NCBI GenBank assembly: GCA_023263735.1
Contig: JALQUQ010000210.1
Span: 1 to 5,113 of the forward strand
Source: Paracoccaceae bacterium
GTDB lineage: Bacteria > Pseudomonadota > Alphaproteobacteria > Rhodobacterales > Rhodobacteraceae
DNA length: 5,113 bases
Direction of reading: 5' to 3'
A model generated the notes under the pieces. It was not told where the DNA came from and searched no databases. It was given only the letters and a program-made list of their open reading frames with translations. Made by a program: the position numbers and the translations under genes. Every line of letters begins with the position of its first letter. Within the stretch, counting starts at the first letter, position 1. Shown in pieces: positions 1 to 5,113 of this stretch.

Positions 1-2
1 GC

Positions 3-836
3 CCCGCGTCGCTGGGCCTGTCCTCCGACACCCGCAGCCTTGGCCTGATGCTTCAGGCCCTGACCCTCAGCCAGACCGATGCGCCAACCCTCTCTCCCGC
101 GGTCGCCCATGCGGGCGGCTCGCTCGGCGATGCGGTGATGACCAATTCGCTGCAGGCCCTGACCGCCAACAAGGCGCGCTATGATCTGATCGAACTTGAC
201 ATGAACTGGACAACCGACGGCCAGATCGTCTGCCTGCACGATTGGGAAGAGGCCTTTGCCGCCCGCTTTGGCAAGGTCGCGGCCCCGGTCGATCTGGCCA
301 GTTTCCGCAAGATGCTGGCCGATACGCCGGATCGTCCGCAGAACTGCGATCTGGAAACGTTGGCCGCATGGCTCCGCGCCAATCCCGGCCCGCGCATCGT
401 CACCGATTTCAAGACCGACCCGATCAAGGGCCTGTCGATGATCGCCGAACGCTATCCCGATCTGCTGCCCCGGTTTGCCCCGCAGGCCTATCACCCCGAA
501 GAAATCGCCCAATTGCACGCGCTTGGCTATGGGCAGGTGATCTGGACGCTGTACCAGTTTGGCAGCAATCAAGAGGCCATCGTCAAGGCCGCCAAAGACT
601 TCCAGCCCGCCGCCATCACCATGCCGTCGGAAATGGCGGCAACGGGGCTTTTGGCGGGGCTCAAGGGCGCGCTGGACCTGCCGCTTTATGTGCATACCGT
701 GAACGACCCCGCCGAAACCGCCTGCTATGTGGCGGCGGGGGCGCTTGGCGTCTATTCCGACAGGCTTTCGCGCGATGACATGCCATCCCTTCCCACCCCG
801 GCCAAATGTGATCAGGTGATCACGGCCATGAAATGA
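3..836 (+). CDS. PI-PLC/GDPD-superfamily phosphodiesterase, 3' part (5' end outside window)
   Basis: This is probably a phosphodiesterase that cleaves glycerophosphodiesters or a related phospholipid headgroup, using a TIM-barrel fold. Numbering from the Met at base 48, the pattern is HAGG at 21-24, TNSLQAL at 32-38, IELDMNWTTDG at 48-58 and CLHDW at 62-66. These supply the usual catalytic or metal-binding His21, Glu49, Asp51 and His64. TDFKTD (119-124) and VHTVND (215-220) match later barrel strands, and GVYSD (234-238) closes the barrel. The first motif is HAGG rather than the canonical HRG of GlpQ/UgpQ, which recalls the less characterised 'phosphatidylinositol-specific phospholipase C/GDPD family' subgroup. 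The frame is open to the window's left edge, and ATG 48 has no Shine-Dalgarno sequence before it, so the gene most likely starts upstream. Any signal peptide would lie there. Substrate and cellular location cannot be told. Confidence 0.85.
   Translation, partial: PASLGLSSDTRSLGLMLQALTLSQTDAPTLSPAVAHAGGSLGDAVMTNSLQALTANKARYDLIELDMNWTTDGQIVCLHDWEEAFAARFGKVAAPVDLASFRKMLADTPDRPQNCDLETLAAWLRANPGPRIVTDFKTDPIKGLSMIAERYPDLLPRFAPQAYHPEEIAQLHALGYGQVIWTLYQFGSNQEAIVKAAKDFQPAAITMPSEMAATGLLAGLKGALDLPLYVHTVNDPAETACYVAAGALGVYSDRLSRDDMPSLPTPAKCDQVITAMK
808..823. repeat. Perfect 16-bp interrupted palindrome at the 3' end of the phosphodiesterase gene
   Basis: GTGATCA-GG-TGATCAC has two perfect 7-base arms and a 2-base spacer. 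It lies inside the last codons of the phosphodiesterase gene, about 70 bases upstream of the -35 element of the sigma operon. The shape resembles a binding site for a dimeric regulator, but it is coding sequence and could be chance. It fits neither the CRP spacing (TGTGA-N6-TCACA) nor the FNR box exactly. Confidence 0.3.
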
Positions 837-838
837 TC

Positions 839-859
839 GGGGGGGCCAACAGCCCCCCC
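839..859 (+). terminator. Probable terminator hairpin after the phosphodiesterase gene
   Basis: GGGGGGGC, a 5-base loop CAACA and GCCCCCCC form a perfect 8-bp all-G/C stem. It starts two bases after the TGA stop of the phosphodiesterase gene. No T tract follows; the next bases are GCCATACCATGG. It is therefore not a textbook intrinsic terminator, though a very stable hairpin directly after a stop codon and before a new promoter is best read as a transcription end or an mRNA 3' stabiliser. Confidence 0.6.
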
Positions 860-889
860 GCCATACCATGGAAAAAAGTTTTCGCCCGC

Positions 890-916
890 TGTCGAAAATC
901 GCGGGCGCGCTTCGAC
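890..916 (+). promoter_or_regulatory. Predicted ECF42-type promoter (TGTCGA-N17-CGAC) of the sigma operon
   Basis: The -35 element TGTCGA lies at 890-895 and the -10 element CGAC at 913-916, separated by exactly 17 bases. This agrees with the TGTCGA / CG(A/T)C motif I recall as described for ECF42 sigma factors, and an ECF42-type sigma factor is encoded by the third gene downstream. Transcription would start near 922-926, giving a leader of about 25 bases with the ribosome binding site. Autoregulation is inferred, not shown. Confidence 0.75.
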
Positions 917-936
917 TACACTCCATCACACAGGGC

Positions 937-942
937 AAGGAG
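937..942 (+). promoter_or_regulatory. Ribosome binding site that fixes the start of the first DGPF gene
   Basis: AAGGAG lies 7 bases before ATG 950. It settles the start at 950. The same frame is open back to 833, but that extension would run through the predicted promoter and encodes nothing typical of the family. Confidence 0.8.
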
Positions 943-949
943 TTGGCCG

Positions 950-1312
950 ATGCAGTACATGTTTCTGATCTATCTGGATGAGGGCAAATTCGCCCCGATG
1001 ACACAGGCCGAACGCGATGGCCTTGTCACCGCGATGCTCGATTATGACGACACCCTGCGCGAAAGCGGGCATCTGATCCTGAGCGAGGCGCTCAAACCCC
1101 CGGCCGAGGCCGTGACCCTGCGGAAATGGGCGGGCAGCTTGACCACGACCGATGGCCCCTTCATGGAAACCAAGGAACATCTCAGCGGGGTCATTCTGGT
1201 TCAGGCCCGCGATCTGAACGAGGCCATTCAACTGGCGGCGAAAATGCCCTTGGCCACCCTTGGATCAATCGAAGTGCGCCCGCTCGAAATCTTGCAAAGG
1301 GGAACGGCATGA
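950..1312 (+). CDS. YCII-related (DGPF-domain) protein, first of two tandem paralogs
   Basis: The product is a 120-residue protein of the YCII-related/DGPF family (ferredoxin-like alpha-beta fold). It begins with the hydrophobic strand MQYMFLIYLDE and carries TTDGPFMETKEHLSG at 66-80, with DGPF at 68-71. It ends with the family's typical LGSIEVRPLEI strand. There is no signal peptide or membrane segment, so it should be a cytoplasmic protein. Family members are very often encoded next to ECF sigma factors, but their biochemical role is unclear; YciI itself has been proposed to be enzyme-like. It is the first gene of the operon, behind the predicted ECF promoter and a strong AAGGAG. Its TGA overlaps the next ATG in ATGA, so the two genes are likely translationally coupled. 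It aligns without gaps to its neighbour for the first 115 residues, with about 42 identities by hand count. Confidence 0.9.
   Translation: MQYMFLIYLDEGKFAPMTQAERDGLVTAMLDYDDTLRESGHLILSEALKPPAEAVTLRKWAGSLTTTDGPFMETKEHLSGVILVQARDLNEAIQLAAKMPLATLGSIEVRPLEILQRGTA
1296..1303 (+). promoter_or_regulatory. Ribosome binding site for the second DGPF gene
   Basis: AAAGGGGA lies inside the end of the first DGPF gene, 5 bases before ATG 1309. It supports that start and suggests that the second gene is translated efficiently as well as being coupled through the ATGA overlap. Confidence 0.65.
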
Positions 1313-1656
1313 AATTTCTCTGCGTGGTTCTGGTCGATGAAACCCTTGCCGCCGCGATGACCCCCGAAGATTGGGCCGAAATGGATCGCGTGTCGCAAGA
1401 CTATGACCAATCGCTGATGACGCGCGGCGTCTTTGTCGCGGCCGAGGCGCTTTACGGCCGCGAAACCGCCCGCACGGTTCGGGTGCGCGCGGGCGATGCG
1501 ATGGTGACCGACGGCCCCTTCATGGAGGCCAAGGAAACGCTGGCCGGGTTCATCCTTGTCGATGTCGCAAGCTTTGACGCCGCGGTCGAGATTGCCAAGG
1601 GCATCCCGATGGCCCGTCTGGGCGCGGTCGAGGTGCGGCAGGCGATGGTCTTTTGA
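1309..1656 (+). CDS. YCII-related (DGPF-domain) protein, second of two tandem paralogs
   Basis: The product is a 115-residue cytoplasmic protein with the same fold and layout as the preceding gene: N-terminal strand MKFLCVVLVDE, the motif VTDGPFMEAKETLAGFILV at 66-84 with DGPF at 68-71, and C-terminal LGAVEVRQ. The DGPF motif sits at exactly the same residue number in both paralogs. The pair therefore probably arose by tandem duplication and diverged to about 37% identity. The start ATG overlaps the upstream stop by 4 bases and has its own AAAGGGGA. The stop TGA shares one base with the sigma-factor ATG (TGATG). Biochemical function is unknown. Because of the fixed linkage with the sigma factor, a role as cofactor, sensor or output of that sigma factor is plausible but inferred. 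Confidence 0.9.
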   Translation: MKFLCVVLVDETLAAAMTPEDWAEMDRVSQDYDQSLMTRGVFVAAEALYGRETARTVRVRAGDAMVTDGPFMEAKETLAGFILVDVASFDAAVEIAKGIPMARLGAVEVRQAMVF

Positions 1657-2912
1657 TGCCCGCCCCGCTGGATATCGATCAGATCTGGCGCGATCATTCG
1701 CGCCGGGTTCTGGCCAGCCTGATCCGGCTGTTTCGCGATTTCGATCTGGCAGAAGAAGTCTTGCAAGATGCCCTGTTGGCCGCCGCGCAAAAATGGCCAA
1801 TCGATGGCATGCCGCAAAACCCGGCGGCTTGGCTGGTCAGCGCCGGGCGATTTCGCGCGCTCGATCGCCTGCGCCGCCAAAGGAAAGACCGCGATCTGGG
1901 CCGTCAGATGGCCGATCTGGGCCCCATGGCCATCGATCCCGATCCAAACGGCCCCGACCCAAATGGCCCCGCCATGCTCCCCGATGATCCGCTGCGGTTG
2001 ATGTTTGCCTGTTGCCACCCGTCGCTTCCCCCCGAACAGCAGGTCGCGCTGACCCTGCGCACCCTGTGCGGGCTGACGACCGAGGAAATCGCCCGGGCCT
2101 TTCTGCTCCGCCCCTCTGCCTTGGCGCAACGGATCGTGCGGGCCAAGCAGCGCATCAAAGAGGCGGGCCTGCGCTATGAACTCCCCGAACCCGCTGACCT
2201 GCCCCAGCGGCTTGGGTCGGTCTTGCGGGTGATCTATCTGGTCTTCAACGAAGGTTATTCGGCCCACAGCGGCGACAGCCTGCAACGTCACGATCTGACG
2301 GCCGAGGCCATCCGCCTGTGTCGCCTGTTGGCCGATTTCCTGCCAGAGGCCGAGGTGCTGGGGCTTTTGGGCCTGATGATGCTGCATCAGGCGCGCGCCA
2401 TGACCCGCGAAACGGGCACCGGCGATCTGATCCCCCTCGACGATCAGGATCGCACGGCATGGGACCGCGCCCTGATCGCCCAAGGCACCGATCTGGTGAC
2501 CCGCGCCTTTGCCACCGGGCAGGTCGGCCCCTACAGCCTTCAGGCCGCCATCGCCGCGCTGCATTGCGCGGCCCCCAGCCCAAAAGACACCGATTGGCAC
2601 GAAATTCTGGGGCTTTACACCGTGATGATGCGCGTGGCGCCCTCGCCCGTGGTGCAGCTCAACCGCGCCATCGCCGTCAGCCGGGTGCGTGGCCCCGCTG
2701 CGGCGCTGGAACTGATCCTGCCCTTGATCCGGGGCGGGGAATTGGCGGGCTATCATCTGGCCCATGCCGCCTGCGCCGACATGCAGCGCCAATTGGGCGA
2801 CCTGTCCGGCGCCATCGCCGCGTATGAAACGGCGCTGGCCCTGTGTCACCAAGACCCCGAGCGCCGTTTTCTGCGCCGCAAACTGTCAGACCTGCAAAAG
2901 CCGCAGGGTTAG
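1656..2912 (+). CDS. ECF42-type RNA polymerase sigma factor with C-terminal TPR-like extension
   Basis: This 418-residue sigma factor redirects RNA polymerase to a small regulon. Region sigma-2 spans about residues 8-75: DLAEEVLQDALLAAAQKWP at 30-48, then NPAAWL and RFRALDRLRRQ for core and -10 binding. Region sigma-4 spans about 110-172: DDPLRLMFACCHP, LTTEEIARAFL and the helix-turn-helix segment ALAQRIVRAKQRI for -35 contact. The remaining roughly 245 residues are the long extension typical of ECF42. It contains VIYLVFNEGYSAHSG (192-206), PLDDQDRTAWDRALI (260-274), PSPVVQLNRAIAVSRVRGP (329-347) and a TPR-like helix pair at 364-397. The size suits this group; ordinary ECF sigma factors are near 200 residues. 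No anti-sigma gene adjoins it. The start ATG overlaps the previous TGA (TGATG) and lacks a good Shine-Dalgarno sequence, so translation is probably coupled; TTG 1653 is the alternative start. Oddity: a tandem DPNGP repeat in the linker. The stimulus is unknown. Confidence 0.93.
   Translation: MPAPLDIDQIWRDHSRRVLASLIRLFRDFDLAEEVLQDALLAAAQKWPIDGMPQNPAAWLVSAGRFRALDRLRRQRKDRDLGRQMADLGPMAIDPDPNGPDPNGPAMLPDDPLRLMFACCHPSLPPEQQVALTLRTLCGLTTEEIARAFLLRPSALAQRIVRAKQRIKEAGLRYELPEPADLPQRLGSVLRVIYLVFNEGYSAHSGDSLQRHDLTAEAIRLCRLLADFLPEAEVLGLLGLMMLHQARAMTRETGTGDLIPLDDQDRTAWDRALIAQGTDLVTRAFATGQVGPYSLQAAIAALHCAAPSPKDTDWHEILGLYTVMMRVAPSPVVQLNRAIAVSRVRGPAAALELILPLIRGGELAGYHLAHAACADMQRQLGDLSGAIAAYETALALCHQDPERRFLRRKLSDLQKPQG
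1941..1970 (+). repeat. Tandem 15-bp repeat in the sigma-2/sigma-4 linker
   Basis: GATCCAAACGGCCCC (1941-1955) is followed directly by GACCCAAATGGCCCC (1956-1970), with 13 of 15 bases identical. Both encode DPNGP, so the protein reads DPNGPDPNGP at residues 96-105. Both differences are silent third-position changes, consistent with an in-frame duplication kept under protein-level constraint. Confidence 0.8.
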
Positions 2913-3190
2913 TCGCGCAAATCCGCGTTCATGCGCCCAGCGCGTCCGCCCCGGCGGCGGGCACCATTGGGCGGCACCAGCGCCTCTTTCAACAGACCAC
3001 TCATCGGATGATCCGGCGCGCCCAACCCATATTCGGCGATCAGCGCCCGCAAGGCATCCGAGGTGTCGGTCCCGGCTTTCAGGCTCAGCGCCCAATCGAC
3101 AAAGATCGATTTGCATTCGCCCAAGGTGATGCCCTCGATGCGATAGCTTTCCCGCACCAGCCCCTTGGGATCGGCATCTTTCAGGTCCAT
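2909..3190 (-). CDS. Small conserved-looking hypothetical protein downstream of glnE
   Basis: The product has 93 residues and no domain that I can name. It opens with MDLKDADPKGLVRESYRIEG, continues with a compact, probably helical part containing CKSIFVDWALSL (26-37) and DALRALIAEYGLGAPDHPM (45-63), and ends in an Arg/Gly-rich tail (RRRGGRAGR at 78-86). There is no signal peptide or membrane segment, so it should be cytoplasmic. I chose ATG 3190 because GGGGAGA (3203-3197) lies 6 bases before it. An upstream ATG at 3205 overlaps the glnE stop (TGATG), and GTG 3208 would give up to 99 residues, but neither has a clear Shine-Dalgarno sequence at good spacing. It starts 14 bases after the glnE stop, so it is probably co-transcribed with glnE. 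I recall similar small proteins in Rhodobacterales but cannot verify this. A role in nitrogen control would be guilt by association only. Confidence 0.75.
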   Translation of the reverse strand: MDLKDADPKGLVRESYRIEGITLGECKSIFVDWALSLKAGTDTSDALRALIAEYGLGAPDHPMSGLLKEALVPPNGARRRGGRAGRMNADLRD

Positions 3191-3196
3191 CGCGCG

Positions 3197-3203
3197 TCTC
3201 CCC
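3197..3203 (-). promoter_or_regulatory. Ribosome binding site that decides the start of the small gene after glnE
   Basis: Read on the minus strand this is GGGGAGA, followed by 6 bases and then ATG at 3190. It favours the 93-residue form over the longer starts at 3205 or 3208. Confidence 0.55.
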
Positions 3204-3204
3204 A

Positions 3205-5113
3205 TCACTCTTGATCCCTAATCTGGGCATTGATCACCGCTTCGGCCGCCTCGACCGCGCGGTCCAGTCGCTCCGACAATTCGCTGGCCGTGGTCGCGCC
3301 CGTTTCGCGCAAGAGGAAATCGCGTCCCCCCTCGCCGATCGCATCCATATCCAGCGCACCCTCGGTCAGCAACCGCGATGCGCATTGCATCCGCCACATG
3401 AGCCTATAAGTGTCCAGCAACACCTGTTGGTCGGATTCCGACACGCCGCAGCGCTTTGCCGAAGCGATCTGCCGCTCAACGGTCCGCGCTGGCGCCGCCG
3501 AGATCAGCGCAAAGGTCTGCGCCGCCAGTTCGATATCCATCAGCCGTCCGGGGCCGTTCTTGGCCTCCCACGTGCCGCGCGGCGGTTTCGCCTCGGACAG
3601 CCGGTCGCGCATGCGCGACACATCGGCCCGCACGCCCGCGCCTTGCCCCTTTTGCGCCAGCACCTCGCGGCGGAACGCTTCGAACGCAGCCGCCATCTCG
3701 GGATCGCCCACCAACACCCGCGCCCGCGTCAGCGCCAGATGTTCCCAGGTCCAGGCCTCGTCCATCTGATAGGCGGTAAAGCTTTGCCAACTGGTCGCCA
3801 CTGGCCCCTGCCGCCCCGAGGGGCGCAGCCGCATGTCCACCTCATAAAGCCGCCCGTCGGGCATCTGCGCGGTCAGCGCCGTGACAAGACTTTGCGTCAG
3901 ACGCGCGTAATAGGGCCGCGTGGCCAAGGATTTCGGCCCCTCCGACATCTCTTGCCCCTGCGCATCGTAAATCACGATCAAATCCAGATCGGATTCGGCA
4001 TTCAACCGCGCCGCCCCCAGACTGCCCATGCCCAGCACAATCGCCCCCCGGCCCGGCGGCGGGCCAAACCGCCGCGCGAAATCGGCCACCGTTGCGGGCC
4101 AGATCGCCCCCAGCACCGCCTCGGCCAGATCGGCATAGGATTTCGCGGCCTCGAACGCATCGACCAACCCGCGCAGATGATGCACCCCCACCCGGAAATG
4201 CCATTCCTTCATCCAGCGGCGCGCGGCGATCAGCTTGCCCTCGTAATCCGCCACCCCCGCCAAGACCTGCGCCAGATCCTCGCGCAGTTTGGTCAGCCCC
4301 GGCCAAGCCGCCCAGAAACTGCCGCCGATCACCGCATCCAGCACCGCCGCATTGCGCGACAGATACCGCGCCAATTGGGGCGAGGTGCTGGCAATATCCA
4401 CGATCAATTCGATCAGACTGGGGTTGGCGTCAAACAGCGCAAAGATCTGCACCCCGGCGGGCAAGCCCGCGAAAAATCCATCCAGCGCCGAAACCGCCTC
4501 ATCCGGATGGGCCGAGCGGTGCAGATGCTTCAACACCTGCGGACGTATGCGGCGAAACAGGGCCTGCGCCCGGTCGGTTCGAAACGCCGGATATTTCGGC
4601 CAGCGCGCCACGATCGCTTGGGCATTTTCCGACAGCGCGACCGCCGGGTCCTCTGCCCCATCCTGCGCCGAAGGGCTAAAGAACCCCTCGGTCAGCGCAT
4701 CGGTCCGTTTCAGCCGCTCCAAAAGGCCCGCGCGGAAGTCTGCCTCGCCTTGCCCGCAAAAGGCCGCGATCCGCGCAACCCCTTCGGCCGTCACCGGCAT
4801 CGTATGGGTCTGGGCATCGTTGACCATCTGCAACCGGTGTTCCACCTCGCGGTGCTGGCGGTACAGCGCCGTCAATTCCTCGGCCACACCAGCGGGCACC
4901 CAGCCCTTGGCCGCCAGCATCGCCAGCCCCCCCACGGTCGTGTTGCCGCGCAAATCGGGGTCGCGCCCCCCCGCGATCAACTGCCGGGTCTGGGTAAAGA
5001 ACTCGATCTCGCGAATGCCGCCCTGCCCCAGCTTCATGTTATGGCCCTCAACCGCCAAGGGACCATGCAAGCCCCGATGATCACGGATGCGCAGGCGCAT
5101 GTCATGGGCATCC
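3205..5113 (-). CDS. glnE: Bifunctional glutamine synthetase adenylyltransferase / adenylyl-removing enzyme, C-terminal two thirds
   Basis: GlnE attaches AMP to a tyrosine of glutamine synthetase to switch it off and removes it by phosphorolysis, under control of PII proteins. The last 635 residues are visible; full-length GlnE is about 900-950, so roughly 300 residues, including the adenylyl-removing active-site aspartates, lie beyond the right edge. Numbering from the Met at 5100, the end of the first nucleotidyltransferase domain is NMKLGQGGIREIEFFTQ (21-37) with LIAGGRDPDLR (41-51). A helical linker follows to about 290. The second, adenylylating domain has GMGSLGAARLNAESDLDLI (357-375), where Asp371 and Asp373 should bind metal. 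Then come GRLYEVDMRLRPSGRQGP (416-433), AWTWEHLALTRARVLVGDP (449-467) and PGRLMDIELAAQ (517-528), followed by a C-terminal helical domain. The frame is intact. Cytoplasmic. The TGA stop is followed closely by a small gene in the same direction. Confidence 0.97.
   Translation of the reverse strand, partial: DAHDMRLRIRDHRGLHGPLAVEGHNMKLGQGGIREIEFFTQTRQLIAGGRDPDLRGNTTVGGLAMLAAKGWVPAGVAEELTALYRQHREVEHRLQMVNDAQTHTMPVTAEGVARIAAFCGQGEADFRAGLLERLKRTDALTEGFFSPSAQDGAEDPAVALSENAQAIVARWPKYPAFRTDRAQALFRRIRPQVLKHLHRSAHPDEAVSALDGFFAGLPAGVQIFALFDANPSLIELIVDIASTSPQLARYLSRNAAVLDAVIGGSFWAAWPGLTKLREDLAQVLAGVADYEGKLIAARRWMKEWHFRVGVHHLRGLVDAFEAAKSYADLAEAVLGAIWPATVADFARRFGPPPGRGAIVLGMGSLGAARLNAESDLDLIVIYDAQGQEMSEGPKSLATRPYYARLTQSLVTALTAQMPDGRLYEVDMRLRPSGRQGPVATSWQSFTAYQMDEAWTWEHLALTRARVLVGDPEMAAAFEAFRREVLAQKGQGAGVRADVSRMRDRLSEAKPPRGTWEAKNGPGRLMDIELAAQTFALISAAPARTVERQIASAKRCGVSESDQQVLLDTYRLMWRMQCASRLLTEGALDMDAIGEGGRDFLLRETGATTASELSERLDRAVEAAEAVINAQIRDQE

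Noticed and set aside
833..949. Longer N-terminal form of the first DGPF protein (start near 833)
   Set aside because: The extension crosses the hairpin and the predicted promoter, has no ribosome binding site and lacks family resemblance; AAGGAG before ATG 950 is decisive.
1557..1562. Second TGTCGA motif inside the second DGPF gene, as an internal sigma promoter
   Set aside because: At 16-18 bases downstream there is no CGAC or CGTC element, and the site is coding. The TGTCGA at 433-438 in the phosphodiesterase gene fails for the same reason.
1452..2852. Long open frame (466 codons) on the minus strand opposite the sigma factor
   Set aside because: It is a GC-bias shadow of the sigma and DGPF genes. 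Its translation is low-complexity and Gln/Gly/His-rich, with no recognisable domain, while the plus strand encodes clear families.
2946..2957. CCGCC-CC-GGCGG hairpin near the convergent gene ends as a terminator
   Set aside because: It is a 5-bp stem with a 2-base loop, which is too tight. It lies within codons for the Arg/Gly-rich tail, has no T tract, and such short GC inverted repeats are common at this GC content.
4289..5080. Open frame of 263 codons on the plus strand opposite glnE
   Set aside because: It is an antisense shadow of glnE. The translation is Ser/Arg/Pro-rich and unlike any known protein, and glnE is unambiguous.
5087..5100. ATGCGC-AG-GCGCAT palindrome in glnE
   Set aside because: It lies in conserved coding sequence of glnE far from any promoter; the codons for Met-Arg-Leu-Arg explain it.

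Overview
The window looks like chromosomal DNA from a high-GC alphaproteobacterium, most likely of the Rhodobacter/Paracoccus group (Rhodobacterales). This rests on the strong G/C third-position bias and on the style of the GlnE protein. The assignment is from memory of related proteins, not from a search. There are no RNA genes, insertion sequences, CRISPR arrays or phage genes, and no gene-free stretch longer than about 115 bases.

Layout: (1) Bases 3-836 (+) hold the 3' part of a gene for a secreted or metabolic phosphodiesterase of the PI-PLC/GDPD superfamily, ending at a GC-rich hairpin. (2) Bases 837-949 are the only real intergenic region and carry a convincing ECF-type promoter (TGTCGA-N17-CGAC). 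(3) Bases 950-2912 (+) are a tight three-gene operon: two tandem paralogous YCII/DGPF-domain proteins, then an ECF sigma factor of the ECF42 type with a long C-terminal TPR-like extension. The genes overlap by 4 and 1 bases. (4) Bases 2909-5113 (-) are a convergent unit, glnE (5' end outside the window) followed by a small conserved-looking hypothetical gene. Its stop codon overlaps the sigma-factor stop codon.

How the parts work together: the DGPF-DGPF-sigma cluster is a self-contained regulatory module. The promoter in front of it matches the motif described for ECF42 sigma factors, so the sigma factor probably drives its own operon. No anti-sigma factor is present, and the C-terminal extension is the likely control element. 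glnE encodes the adenylyltransferase/adenylyl-removing enzyme that sets glutamine synthetase activity in response to nitrogen. It is functionally unrelated to the sigma module and simply converges on it.

The most interesting content is the sigma module, its promoter architecture and a short tandem repeat in the sigma factor's interdomain linker. The ECF42/DGPF association is already known; I see no clearly new system.
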